DNA of 23,575 nt, taken from NCBI GenBank assembly GCA_021203745.1, contig JAJQAP010000004.1:1-23575 (forward strand), written 5' to 3'. A model generated the notes under the pieces. The model made no database searches. It saw nothing but the letters and a program-made list of their open reading frames with translations, and had not been told where the DNA came from. The DNA is from Coprobacillus sp. (GTDB lineage Bacteria; Bacillota_I; Bacilli_A; RFN20; CAG-826). This document shows, piece after piece, positions 1 through 7,420 of the stretch; the first letter of the stretch is position 1; each line of letters starts with the position of its first letter. The position numbers were made by a program, and so were the translations under genes.

Positions 1-47
1 ACTAGTGCTAGGGCAGTTATACTTGTTAATAATTTAGTTTTTTTCAT
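1..47 (-). CDS. lipoprotein signal peptide, 5' fragment (partial)
   Basis: Only the first 15 codons are in the window; the gene runs off the left edge. The reading MKKTKLLTSITALAL is almost the signal peptide of the lipoproteins at 3945-4787, 4987-5913 and 6051-7316, so this is another member of the same array. The ATG is at 45-47. An extended SD, AAAGGAGAA, lies about 13 bases upstream, the same long spacing as in its paralogues. Its mature family cannot be told from what is present. The identification as the start of a lipoprotein gene rests on this paralogy, since the lipobox cysteine lies outside the window. Confidence 0.8.
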   Translation of the reverse strand, partial: MKKTKLLTSITALAL

Positions 48-80
48 AAATAAAATACTTTCTCCTTTCGGTATATGCTT

Positions 81-86
81 ATTATA
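81..86 (-). promoter_or_regulatory. -10 element of the left-edge lipoprotein gene
   Basis: A perfect TATAAT within TTGTGTATAATAAG precedes the SD by a few bases. The same 14-base string precedes the purine permease at 18126. No good -35 was found at 16-18 bases. The rest of 48-324 holds no gene: only AT-rich sequence and the terminator at 271-303. Confidence 0.45.
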
Positions 87-270
87 CACAAAAAAAACAA
101 AAAAACACTAAAAGCGGTGGTTTCTTAATCCTATGTTTTATCAAATAGGTTAGAAAATCCAATATATGAGTCCTTATTTATAGGTATTTCATAAAATTTC
201 TCATAATTTGCATTTTTTCAAATCAGGAAAACGTAGGTTAGTACTATTTTAGGTAATTAAGGATAATCTA

Positions 271-303
271 GATAATAAAGGAGCGGTTTTTAGAACCACT
301 CCT
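271..303 (-). terminator. intrinsic terminator of the four-gene lipoprotein operon
   Basis: On the minus strand the arms AGGAGTGGTT and AACCGCTCCT pair over 10 positions (one G-U) around a 5-base loop, followed by TTATTAT. It lies 22 bases after the stop at 325. No comparable hairpin lies between the four upstream genes, so they appear to share this terminator. Confidence 0.75.
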
Positions 304-324
304 ATAGTATTTAGATAATATCTA

Positions 325-1140
325 TTAGAAGTATTTAGATACCCATTCAGGCTCTGGGAAAGACTCTCCTAGATAGTCATGACAGACTAGAGTTTGGGTA
401 AGGAAATAATTCACATCATCGTAATATTCATACATATCGATATTATAGTTTAGCTCTGTAAAATTTCCTTCTTCATCAAAAATAACATCAAGAGTCATCG
501 TACCCTTAACATCGATTGTTTCTCTATCTTCTGTATAGGTATAGTCCGCATCGATGATTGCGGTGTATTTCGTATTACCATAATCACTTGTGGAGATTGA
601 TCCTGAAAAGTAATAACCAAACTCTTCCATAAGTTTAGTTAAACCAATAAAATCGGTATATTGCTCAACAGCGTATCCAATTGTTAGCTGTGGATACCAG
701 GTAAAGTAGGCGGTAGAGACGTTTGGATAGTAGTATGAACTTGACTCTCCATAATATCTTCCATATAGGGTAGTGCCGTCAAAGTATTCATACTCACTCC
801 ACTCATCGAGCTCCTCTCCAAGGTAGGAGATAACCGCTTCGTATAGGGCGGTAAAACCGTCTTCAGAAGAAGCTAGAACAACATCTTCATGGATTGTTTC
901 CCAGAGGATCCAATCGTTATCGTAATCGACATATTCATCTTGTCGGTTGTCGTAGTAAAAACCTTTCCAGTTAGAGGTATCAAGAGTTAAGGCCGCTAAA
1001 GTCTCTAACACAGTTTCAACATCATCTTCTATGACAGTGTAGGTCTCTCCTACCTCCTCCTGGTCTGTGGTGCCGCTGCAAGCGGTTAAACTTAATAGGA
1101 GACACATAGGCATGATAAGTAATTTCATTCCTTTTTTCAT
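325..1140 (-). CDS. family-A lipoprotein, last gene of operon
   Basis: A 271-residue predicted lipoprotein of unknown function. The signal peptide ends in lipobox LTAC with the lipidated Cys at 21, so the mature protein should be anchored on the outer face of the membrane. The mature part is acidic and rich in Tyr, Asp, Glu and Thr. Family-A hallmarks shared with the genes at 1167, 2939, 3945 and 9533 are an early TSNWKGFYY block, a central YFDGTTLYG block, a FSGSIS block and a C-terminal PEWV five residues or so from the end. The start ATG (1138-1140) has GAAGGGAA upstream. It is the last gene of a co-oriented operon, 26 bases after the 1167-1979 gene, and is followed by the terminator at 271-303. 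No enzymatic motif is visible. Confidence 0.85.
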   Translation of the reverse strand: MKKGMKLLIMPMCLLLSLTACSGTTDQEEVGETYTVIEDDVETVLETLAALTLDTSNWKGFYYDNRQDEYVDYDNDWILWETIHEDVVLASSEDGFTALYEAVISYLGEELDEWSEYEYFDGTTLYGRYYGESSSYYYPNVSTAYFTWYPQLTIGYAVEQYTDFIGLTKLMEEFGYYFSGSISTSDYGNTKYTAIIDADYTYTEDRETIDVKGTMTLDVIFDEEGNFTELNYNIDMYEYYDDVNYFLTQTLVCHDYLGESFPEPEWVSKYF

Positions 1141-1166
1141 AAATTATTCCCTTCTTTCTTATTCGC

Positions 1167-1979
1167 TCAGATATAATCGTTAACCCATTCTGGGGGGTCA
1201 ACTTTTTCATTATACTCTTTAATCGTTAAAATTTGTTCACTTTTTATAAAATAATCACTGTCTGTATAAGTATATAGATCTCCCGCTTTATAATTAATTT
1301 CTATAATTTCATTATCTTCGTTATAAGAGATGATATTCTCTGCGTAGTCTTTTCCATATATAATATCCTCTCCATCTACTTCTATATAGTTTTCATCAAT
1401 TCTAATACATATATTTGTGTTTCCTAAGTTCGATGTTTCAATGTAGCCAGAGAATGATACATCTAAGATTGATTCTAAAAGACTTACTAGTCCAGAGTAG
1501 ATAGTAAACTTCTCAATTGAAGCCTCTAATACGAGTAAGGGGTAAGACATAATATAATCTAGGGAGAGATTAATATCTTCTTTTTCAAACTGCCCAAAGT
1601 AATTACCGTATAAAGTATATCCATCATAGTATTCCCATTCAGACCAATAGTCTAGATTATATCCTTCTATATAGATAACTATGTCGTTAATACAAGTAAT
1701 TAATCCTTCTAGATCACTTGCAATAGTCCTTTCTAAGATATGCTCATAAGTTGTGTATCCATCATTATCATTCCCTATTGAGTCATCGATATTATTTAGA
1801 TAATATATACCATTCCATGAAGAGGTATTAGAACCTCTTTTAATTAACTCCTCTAGGACCTCTTCACTATCAGTGGACACAACACTAAACTCTTCTTTTT
1901 TAGGTAAAGAGGCGCAACTAGAAAAAGAGAGTATAAAGGTAAACAATATAAAACTTTTTAATAAACAACTATTTTTCAT
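1167..1979 (-). CDS. family-A lipoprotein, Ile/Asn-rich paralogue
   Basis: A 270-residue lipoprotein of unknown function with lipobox FSSC (Cys 22). It carries the family-A blocks TSSWNGIYY, YYDGYTLYGNYFG, FSGYIETS and a C-terminal PPEWV, and aligns along its length with the 325-1140 product. It is more Ile- and Asn-rich and its DNA is more AT-rich than its neighbours, suggesting a different history or relaxed selection. The ATG (1977-1979) has no SD and lies 3 bases after the stop of the upstream gene, so translation probably depends on coupling to 1983-2942. The stop is TGA at 1167-1169. It is the third gene of the operon. Confidence 0.85.
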   Translation of the reverse strand: MKNSCLLKSFILFTFILSFSSCASLPKKEEFSVVSTDSEEVLEELIKRGSNTSSWNGIYYLNNIDDSIGNDNDGYTTYEHILERTIASDLEGLITCINDIVIYIEGYNLDYWSEWEYYDGYTLYGNYFGQFEKEDINLSLDYIMSYPLLVLEASIEKFTIYSGLVSLLESILDVSFSGYIETSNLGNTNICIRIDENYIEVDGEDIIYGKDYAENIISYNEDNEIIEINYKAGDLYTYTDSDYFIKSEQILTIKEYNEKVDPPEWVNDYI

Positions 1980-1982
1980 AAA

Positions 1983-2942
1983 TTAATTAAATTGAGAGGT
2001 ATAGACACTATCGATAGAAGAGTTACCTATATCATAAACAAAAGATGATGCGGAGAAATAGTATAGCTGATGATCAGACCCACTTCCTATATCTTCTAGA
2101 TAATACATTGTTGTGTCCCACTCCTCTGTGTCAAAGAGATAGATTGAATCGCTGTAAGGAGCACCATAACTTTCATAGTATGTCTTGTAGTTTACCACGA
2201 ATGGCGCGGCACTCTTTGTATAATTATCATCGGGGTAGTAGTTGCCACAGTGAAAGAGTGATTCCACAAATGTAGTAAGAAGATCTAGTGTTTCTATCTC
2301 TAATGTGTAATCTAGGCTTACTTTGTCATAACTTTCGGGGTTAACTACTATATAATCTAGGTAATCTAGTAATGTTAATAGACTAGAAAAATACGTCTGC
2401 CAAGTATAACCATCATATGTCGTATATTCATGTAAGTTTGTCGTGTAGTTATCGGTTAGAAAGTAAACATCTAAACCTGACTCTGTGTTAACATAAACTT
2501 CGACATCATAAGCATCATTAACCCCATAATCACCATTATTGTAATACTCTAAAAGAAAGACATCCTCTGTATAGGTAAGATTAATGATATAGTCATAGAC
2601 AAAGTTTTTTATTATTGTGCCGCTATAAAAGGCCGAATACATTTCCTCTTCATCAGCATATGTTGATGATTTCCAGTCTTGGTACTCAATCCTTAGACTA
2701 TAGTTACTCTCTTCTTTAACTGAGTTAAGTAAATCTAGTACTGGATCACCTGTATAAGGTTCAGGTTCACTAGTTGTGTCTTCTTGTGTGGTGTCTTCTG
2801 TGTCTAGATTAGGAGAGGACTCTTCACTAGTTAACTCTTCACTTACATCGTTATCCTCTAGGTTTTCTAGACACGCTCCAAGAGTTAAGACTAAGGCTAA
2901 TGATAATATACTTGTTAATAATTTACTCTTTTTCAAAGTCAT
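1983..2942 (-). CDS. family-B lipoprotein with family-A type signal peptide
   Basis: A 319-residue lipoprotein with lipobox LGAC (Cys 24), then a Ser/Thr/Glu/Asp-rich linker (about residues 26-65), then a mature domain unlike its operon neighbours. The domain instead resembles the 4987-5913 product: an NY-x-L/V-x-IEY block early, a VNT-x-SG block, and WQ-x-x-SSL. An ATG at 2940-2942 was chosen over an upstream in-frame TTG at 2957 because it overlaps the upstream TGA as ATGA, the usual coupled arrangement, and places the signal peptide correctly. The first 66 bases after the start are identical to those of 2939-3832. Second gene of the operon. Function unknown. Confidence 0.82.
   Translation of the reverse strand: MTLKKSKLLTSILSLALVLTLGACLENLEDNDVSEELTSEESSPNLDTEDTTQEDTTSEPEPYTGDPVLDLLNSVKEESNYSLRIEYQDWKSSTYADEEEMYSAFYSGTIIKNFVYDYIINLTYTEDVFLLEYYNNGDYGVNDAYDVEVYVNTESGLDVYFLTDNYTTNLHEYTTYDGYTWQTYFSSLLTLLDYLDYIVVNPESYDKVSLDYTLEIETLDLLTTFVESLFHCGNYYPDDNYTKSAAPFVVNYKTYYESYGAPYSDSIYLFDTEEWDTTMYYLEDIGSGSDHQLYYFSASSFVYDIGNSSIDSVYTSQFN
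2870..2935 (-). repeat. 66-base perfect repeat, copy 1 (signal peptide region)
   Basis: Positions 2870-2935 and 3766-3831 are identical over 66 bases. The repeat covers codons for the hydrophobic signal core and lipobox. A second shared patch (2782-2807 and 3678-3703, one mismatch in 26) encodes the LDTEDTTQE linker. Sequence between and beyond the patches differs. Confidence 0.9.
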
Positions 2943-3832
2943 TCTCCTTTTAACCAATCTGGGGTCTCTACACTTTCAGTGTAGTTAGAACATGTTGTAC
3001 TCTCTTTAAAGATATACGTTACATCTGGATCATATTCAGGATAAGTCTCCTCTCCGTACTGCTCAAGGTCAAAATCTAAAAGACCACCATAGAGATCATA
3101 GACAACTTTTAAAGTTAAGCTCTCTTGTCCGTAGTATGTTCCATAAAGCCAGTAGTAATCTTCATACTCACCACTTATAGAGATATAGATAGTATAACTA
3201 TCTTCTTCTTTACTGATAGAACCAGTAAACTCATAACCATCTTCTATAAATAGTTGAGATTGACCACTTAATGAAGCAACGTACTCTAGGTAGTAGGTAA
3301 TATAGTAGATTGGACTGCTCGTAAAGTAAGAGAGTGATAAGTCTCTTTCCTGACTAGTGGTAAGGCCAAAGTTATTACTATATAAAGTAGATCCATCGTA
3401 GTATTGCCGCTCAGTATATGAGTACGTATAGTCATCAGATGTACGTGTCTCAATATTTTCATATAAACCTGTAAGTTTAGAGTCTAGCTCGGAGGCTTGA
3501 TAGGTTGTTTCATCTTTTACCGAGTAAAAGGTAACACCATCTTTGCCGGTTTCATAGTTTTGCTCATAGTCGTGGTAATTAATACCAGCCCAAGAAGAAG
3601 TATCTACACCTAACTCTTCAAGAAGTGAGAGCGCTACTTCTACATCACTAGACTCCTCCACTTCTATCTTATCTCTTTCTTGTGTGGTGTCTTCTGTATC
3701 TAGTTCTTGCTCACTGGTCTCTTCACTAGTCTCTTCTTCTTTAAGAGTTTCATCTTCATCTTGCTGACACGCTCCAAGAGTTAAGACTAAGGCTAATGAT
3801 AATATACTTGTTAATAATTTACTCTTTTTCAT
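2939..3832 (-). CDS. family-A lipoprotein, first gene of operon
   Basis: A 297-residue lipoprotein of unknown function with lipobox LGAC (Cys 22), an acidic Glu/Thr/Asp linker to about residue 60, then the family-A domain: DTSSWAGINY, YYDGSTLYS, FTGSIS and a C-terminal TPDWL. The open frame extends 26 codons further upstream, but the ATG at 3830-3832 starts the standard MKKSKLLTS signal peptide and has AGAAAGGAAA upstream, so it is preferred. A promoter lies at 3866-3894. It is first in an operon with 1983-2942 (4-base ATGA overlap), 1167-1979 and 325-1140. Its signal peptide DNA is identical to that of the next gene although the mature domains belong to different families. Confidence 0.85.
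   Translation of the reverse strand: MKKSKLLTSILSLALVLTLGACQQDEDETLKEEETSEETSEQELDTEDTTQERDKIEVEESSDVEVALSLLEELGVDTSSWAGINYHDYEQNYETGKDGVTFYSVKDETTYQASELDSKLTGLYENIETRTSDDYTYSYTERQYYDGSTLYSNNFGLTTSQERDLSLSYFTSSPIYYITYYLEYVASLSGQSQLFIEDGYEFTGSISKEEDSYTIYISISGEYEDYYWLYGTYYGQESLTLKVVYDLYGGLLDFDLEQYGEETYPEYDPDVTYIFKESTTCSNYTESVETPDWLKGE
3766..3831 (-). repeat. 66-base perfect repeat, copy 2 (signal peptide region)
   Basis: Identical to 2870-2935. Such identity next to fully diverged mature domains points to recent gene conversion or cassette exchange rather than whole-gene duplication. Confidence 0.9.
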
Positions 3833-3865
3833 AAAACCATTTCCTTTCTGGTTATTAAAGAGTTT

Positions 3866-3894
3866 ATTAGATAAGGAGTAAAAATACAAGACAA
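3866..3894 (-). promoter_or_regulatory. promoter of the four-gene lipoprotein operon
   Basis: The -35 is TTGTCT (3889-3894), spacer 17 bases, and the -10 is TCTAAT (3866-3871, 5 of 6 to consensus). It lies 34 bases before the start codon and directly downstream of the preceding gene's terminator. Confidence 0.65.
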
Positions 3895-3896
3895 GT

Positions 3897-3922
3897 AAAA
3901 AAGGTAGCAAACATTTGCTACC
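3897..3922 (-). terminator. intrinsic terminator of the 3945-4787 gene
   Basis: On the minus strand GGTAGCAAA and TTTGCTACC form a perfect 9-bp stem with a 2-base loop, followed by TTTTTT. It begins 22 bases after the stop codon. The GGTAGCA arm recurs in the terminator at 6003-6031. Confidence 0.9.
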
Positions 3923-3944
3923 CTTTAATGATTAAATGGATTAA

Positions 3945-4787
3945 TTAGTCTTCAACCCATGCTGGACGTTCAACTTCACCATCGAATGGAGCGTAGCTGA
4001 TTACTTGTTTAACAATGTCAACTTCTTCGCCTTCATTCCAGTCAGTGGTGTCGTCATATGTATAGGTGAATAGAGAAATTTCGCCTTCAGCATCGTATTC
4101 AACAGCGACTTCCATATAGCCTACTTCGGTATAGGCACCATAACCAGTATAGGTTCCCGCGGTATCATATTCGATTCTCACTGTGGCTCTTTGTCTTCCG
4201 CTTGGAGCTTCTTCAATGGTGCCACTCATTAGCCATCCATCTCCAAAGAGTCCTAATTCAATATAGACTCCATAGAGTTCAAATGTTGGAACAAGACCAG
4301 ATTCTTCATCGATAAGAAGATAGGAAATGTCTTCGGTAAAGTAGTCAAGACCAATACCTTCCGCACCACCAGCAACTGGGATTACCGTGCCATAGTAGTT
4401 AAGCCAGTAGTCATCTCCTTCGATATACTCACCATAGACAAGGTCCCCATCGTAATAGCTAGTGGTTTCTTCAAAGAATCCGGTTAAAACACCTTCTTCA
4501 TCCACGACTGCTTTTTCAATAAGAAGGTCGGTGTAGGAATCGAGGTAGTCAAACCAGTCAGCTTCTCCACCATAAGCGGTCATATCAAGGTAATATTCAA
4601 CTTGTGTATCCCAGGATCCTTCTAGGCCAGTCCAAGAACCAAAAGCTTCACCTCTTTCTCCAATGAGACTAAGAGCTTCACTCCAGTCACCACTGACGAC
4701 TTCAAAGTCATCTTTGGTGCCACATCCACCGAGACCAACGACAAGTGCTAAGGCGGCAATAGATGTTAGTAATTTAGTTCCTTTCAT
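3945..4787 (-). CDS. family-A lipoprotein, divergent member
   Basis: A 280-residue lipoprotein of unknown function with signal peptide MKGTKLLTS and lipobox LGGC (Cys 22). The mature domain is Gly-, Tyr- and Glu-rich and strongly acidic. It keeps the two ends of family A, an early FGSWTGL block and a C-terminal RPAWVED, plus a central YYDGDLVYG and a MSGTIEE block, but is otherwise divergent. It stands alone as a transcription unit: promoter at 4845-4873, leader hairpin at 4819-4836, extended SD CAGAAAGGAGAA about 14 bases before ATG, and terminator at 3897-3922. Confidence 0.85.
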   Translation of the reverse strand: MKGTKLLTSIAALALVVGLGGCGTKDDFEVVSGDWSEALSLIGERGEAFGSWTGLEGSWDTQVEYYLDMTAYGGEADWFDYLDSYTDLLIEKAVVDEEGVLTGFFEETTSYYDGDLVYGEYIEGDDYWLNYYGTVIPVAGGAEGIGLDYFTEDISYLLIDEESGLVPTFELYGVYIELGLFGDGWLMSGTIEEAPSGRQRATVRIEYDTAGTYTGYGAYTEVGYMEVAVEYDAEGEISLFTYTYDDTTDWNEGEEVDIVKQVISYAPFDGEVERPAWVED

Positions 4788-4818
4788 AAATAAAAATACT
4801 TCTCCTTTCTGTAATATT

Positions 4819-4836
4819 TTACTAGTTTCCTAGTAA
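4819..4836 (-). promoter_or_regulatory. 5'-leader hairpin, copy 1
   Basis: The minus-strand leader has TTACTAG, loop GAAA, CTAGTAA: a perfect 7-bp stem with a GNRA tetraloop between the -10 and the SD. The leader of the 4987-5913 gene has a hairpin at the same place with different but still paired arms and similar flanks. Confidence 0.6.
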
Positions 4837-4844
4837 GTTTTATT

Positions 4845-4873
4845 ACACTAACCCAAAAAAAAGAAAAACTCAA
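4845..4873 (-). promoter_or_regulatory. promoter of the 3945-4787 lipoprotein gene
   Basis: A candidate -35 TTGAGT (4868-4873) and -10 TAGTGT (4845-4850) are 17 bases apart. The -10 keeps only the key T-A-T positions, but the same TAGTGT and the same 17-base spacing occur at 5964-5992, which supports it. Confidence 0.5.
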
Positions 4874-4930
4874 TATTCAATTATATCTTTTTTAAAAATA
4901 ATCATTTATTGTGTTTTAGTTTTATAAATA

Positions 4931-4957
4931 AAAGAGATAGACTTTGTCTACCCCTTT
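4931..4957 (-). terminator. intrinsic terminator of the 4987-5913 gene
   Basis: On the minus strand AAGGGGTAGAC, loop AAA, GTCTATCTCTT pair over 11 positions with G-U pairs, followed by a TTATTT run. It lies about 30 bases after the stop codon. Confidence 0.75.
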
Positions 4958-4986
4958 ATATTTAACTTAGATCCAGTAAAGACTAA

Positions 4987-5913
4987 TTATCCATTAAGAC
5001 CAGTTTGGAAGTAGTCATGGTAATAGTCTACGGTTTCTCTTACATCAGTGGTGCCGACATCATAGACATCAAAATAGATATCTTGTTCTCCGTAGTATAC
5101 GTTAGCGTATGTGTAGTCGGTATAATCCATATAACCATAGGAATATAAAGACTCTAATAGTTGATACTCTTCAAGGAAGACTGTGTAGTAGTGTAAGAAG
5201 TAGTAGTATGCATAGGTATAAGCATAACTACTATAGAGGAATTCACCCCCTAAATCACAGAACCACTCTGCAGCAGAGGCACTGACTTCCCAAGTATATC
5301 CACCGTAATAGTCGTATTTCCAATCATCAAAGTCATAATAATCATAAGTTTGGTAATACTGTAGATGATCTAAGACTTCGGAGTCCGCGGCATCAAAGAG
5401 AGAACTATAGAGGTCTTGCCATTTTGACGCCCCATAGTAGAGAAGATAGGAATCTGGAGATATATAGTACCATGCCTCACCATCTTCGGTGTAGTATTCC
5501 CAGATACCCTCTGAAGTATTGACGATGATATCAATATAGTCAAAATAGGTGACATCATTAACGACTTCATATGCTTCAATGTAGATATAATCGGTATCGT
5601 AATATATATACCAAACAAGAGTGTCCACTAAAACAACGTCGTCAAAAAGTGCATAATACTTTTCAAGTGCATCTGCATCACCATAAGAAGCCAAAATATA
5701 ATCCGTATATGATATGGATCCAGCACTTTGAAGTAAGTCATACTCAATCTCGACTGTATAGTTACCATAGGTACTAGCTTTTTCGACGAGCTCCGCAGGA
5801 TCTGTCGCCACAACTTCACTTGGTTCAGGTAGAGTTTCTTCAGTTGAGCAACCTCCAACACTTAAAACAAGTGCAAGAGCGGCAACACTAGTTAATAGTT
5901 TTGTTCCTTTCAT
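4987..5913 (-). CDS. family-B lipoprotein, extremely Tyr-rich
   Basis: A 308-residue lipoprotein of unknown function with lipobox VGGC (Cys 22). By eye about 56 residues (18 percent) are Tyr, many in YY pairs. The mature part has very few Lys or Arg and many Asp and Glu, so it should be strongly acidic. It shares with 1983-2942 the early NYTVEIEY block, the VNTSEG block and the WQDLYSSLF block. It lacks the family-A C-terminal P-x-W. It is a single-gene unit with promoter 5964-5992, leader hairpin 5937-5956, extended SD CAGAAAGGAG 8 bases before ATG and terminator 4931-4957. Confidence 0.85.
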   Translation of the reverse strand: MKGTKLLTSVAALALVLSVGGCSTEETLPEPSEVVATDPAELVEKASTYGNYTVEIEYDLLQSAGSISYTDYILASYGDADALEKYYALFDDVVLVDTLVWYIYYDTDYIYIEAYEVVNDVTYFDYIDIIVNTSEGIWEYYTEDGEAWYYISPDSYLLYYGASKWQDLYSSLFDAADSEVLDHLQYYQTYDYYDFDDWKYDYYGGYTWEVSASAAEWFCDLGGEFLYSSYAYTYAYYYFLHYYTVFLEEYQLLESLYSYGYMDYTDYTYANVYYGEQDIYFDVYDVGTTDVRETVDYYHDYFQTGLNG

Positions 5914-5936
5914 TTTTTTCTCCTTTCTGTAAAATT

Positions 5937-5956
5937 CTTGTTAGGTGACTAACAAG
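5937..5956 (-). promoter_or_regulatory. 5'-leader hairpin, copy 2
   Basis: The minus-strand leader has CTTGTTAG, loop TCAC, CTAACAAG: a perfect 8-bp stem between the -10 and the SD. Flanks match those of copy 1 at 4819-4836 while both arms differ from it in a compensating way. Confidence 0.6.
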
Positions 5957-5963
5957 TTTATTT

Positions 5964-5992
5964 ACACTACAATAAAAAGGGAAAAATATCAA
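5964..5992 (-). promoter_or_regulatory. promoter of the 4987-5913 lipoprotein gene
   Basis: A -35 TTGATA (5987-5992), a 17-base spacer and a -10 TAGTGT (5964-5969), matching the layout at 4845-4873. Confidence 0.5.
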
Positions 5993-6002
5993 TAGATATT
6001 TT

Positions 6003-6031
6003 AAAAGGGTAGCAAAGACTGCTACCCTTTT
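6003..6031. terminator. intrinsic terminator of the 6051-7316 gene
   Basis: A perfect 12-bp stem, AAAAGGGTAGCA with TGCTACCCTTTT, and a 5-base loop. T-rich tracts lie on both sides, so it may work in both directions; its position 20 bases after the 6051 stop makes that minus-strand gene the main client. Confidence 0.85.
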
Positions 6032-6050
6032 ATAAATCTAGATTAATACC

Positions 6051-7316
6051 TTATCCCTCGTATGGGACATAGTAATTAATATTATGACCTTCTCCTGTTG
6101 CAGTGCCAAGTTTATTGACGACCACTCTTACTTGAGCGGTACCCTCTCCATCCTGAACGTCATAGAAGTAGTTAATGCCTGTTATAGTGGCCTCTCCTTC
6201 ATCTTCACTACCTAAAACTGAGATAGTAAGAGAACCAGGAACGACATTCTTATAGTTTTCTGTAAAGATGGCATCTGGTAAAAGCTCACCAAGGATTTCT
6301 TCTGTTGTATACTCACTCTTTAAAGTATAACCATCTGTTGTGACTTCAAAGTATGAGAGATCCGCGCTTCCTTTGACGATAAGATCTGACACTTTAGCAT
6401 TTTCATCTGGCGCGGCATCAGCGATTAATTGATAACCACTCCACGATCCATTATCATAGTAGTCGTCTAGGGTAAATGGAGTTAATCCACCAGTTGTAGG
6501 ATCATCAATCCAACCTTTCTTCTCTCTTGGACTGGCATTCCAGTTTTGCTCTAAGAGGAATGTTGGGGTAACAAGGGCAAGGAATGATGTCTTGCTATAA
6601 TCTGTCGATATATTTTTAGAGGAGTAATCATAACAGGATATTTCATATCGACCCGCTTCAACGAGAGCGAAAGCGGCTTCAAGTAATGGTCCATCCTCTC
6701 CAAGTCCTCCATAATCATCACCTAATGTCTCTGGATCAGGGAATTTCTCACTGATACTCTCAGTAAGGGTAACTTCATATTCTACTGGTGAGGTTGTATC
6801 TTTTGTTACTGGTGAGTCTTGATAAGAAACAAGGACATGAGAGGTTAAAAGTGTTCCTACCTCTTCATCCTCATAGTAGAAAAGAAGACGATAATCATGG
6901 TCCTCACTAACGAGAACATCTTTAAAGGTATAGGTATAGGAAGTCACTCCTTTACTATTTGTGGTCTCTTCTAGTTTTACAGGATCACCATAGGTAAGTG
7001 TATCCTCCTCGGTAAGCTCTCCATTAAAACTACCATAATAATAGAGATCTCCGTATTCAGGGACTGTCTCTACCTCACCATCCACATAAAGAGTGACGAC
7101 AAATTTAAGTTCGTCTATTGTTGTGGGTTTGTCTTCATCTGGTTCATTTGGGGTGCTTTCACCATCACCCGTTTCATCCCCTTCCGTTGTGGTGTCCCCT
7201 GTGGATTCAGAATCATCACCAACACTAATGTTGATATCACCATTGATTTCGCACGCCCCTAAGCCTAGGACTAGTGCAAGAGTGGCAATACTAGTTAATA
7301 ATTTTGTCTTTTTCAT
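6051..7316 (-). CDS. family-C lipoprotein, 421 residues, unknown function
   Basis: A predicted lipoprotein with lipobox LGAC (Cys 22) and a long low-complexity Asp/Glu/Thr/Ser/Gly linker (about residues 33-65) that should hold the folded part away from the membrane. The rest (66-421) is rich in Thr, Tyr, Val and Gly with alternating hydrophobic stretches, suggesting beta-sandwich modules; two halves may exist (about 70-185 and 210-421). A block near residue 85-95, YGDLYYYGSFNG, is loosely reminiscent of carbohydrate-binding folds, but that is a guess. It does not carry the family-A C-terminal motif. The extended SD CAGAAAGGAGAA matches the other single-gene units. A weak promoter (TTGTTT at 7377-7382, TAAGGT at 7355-7360) would overlap the upstream terminator. 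Confidence 0.85.
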   Translation of the reverse strand: MKKTKLLTSIATLALVLGLGACEINGDINISVGDDSESTGDTTTEGDETGDGESTPNEPDEDKPTTIDELKFVVTLYVDGEVETVPEYGDLYYYGSFNGELTEEDTLTYGDPVKLEETTNSKGVTSYTYTFKDVLVSEDHDYRLLFYYEDEEVGTLLTSHVLVSYQDSPVTKDTTSPVEYEVTLTESISEKFPDPETLGDDYGGLGEDGPLLEAAFALVEAGRYEISCYDYSSKNISTDYSKTSFLALVTPTFLLEQNWNASPREKKGWIDDPTTGGLTPFTLDDYYDNGSWSGYQLIADAAPDENAKVSDLIVKGSADLSYFEVTTDGYTLKSEYTTEEILGELLPDAIFTENYKNVVPGSLTISVLGSEDEGEATITGINYFYDVQDGEGTAQVRVVVNKLGTATGEGHNINYYVPYEG

Positions 7317-7372
7317 AAATAAAACCTTCTCCTTTCTGGTTTATTATGTTTATTACCTTACTACAAAAAGAG

Positions 7373-7394
7373 AAAAAAACAAGGCATTACCTTG
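7373..7394 (-). terminator. intrinsic terminator after the RloB-like gene
   Basis: CAAGG, loop of 5, CCTTG followed on the minus strand by TTTTTTT. The plus strand is also T-rich after the stem. A 25-base stretch (7374-7398) including it is repeated exactly at 9488-9512. Confidence 0.75.
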
Positions 7395-7420
7395 CTTTGT
7401 TTTGAGAAAGTGACAAAAAA

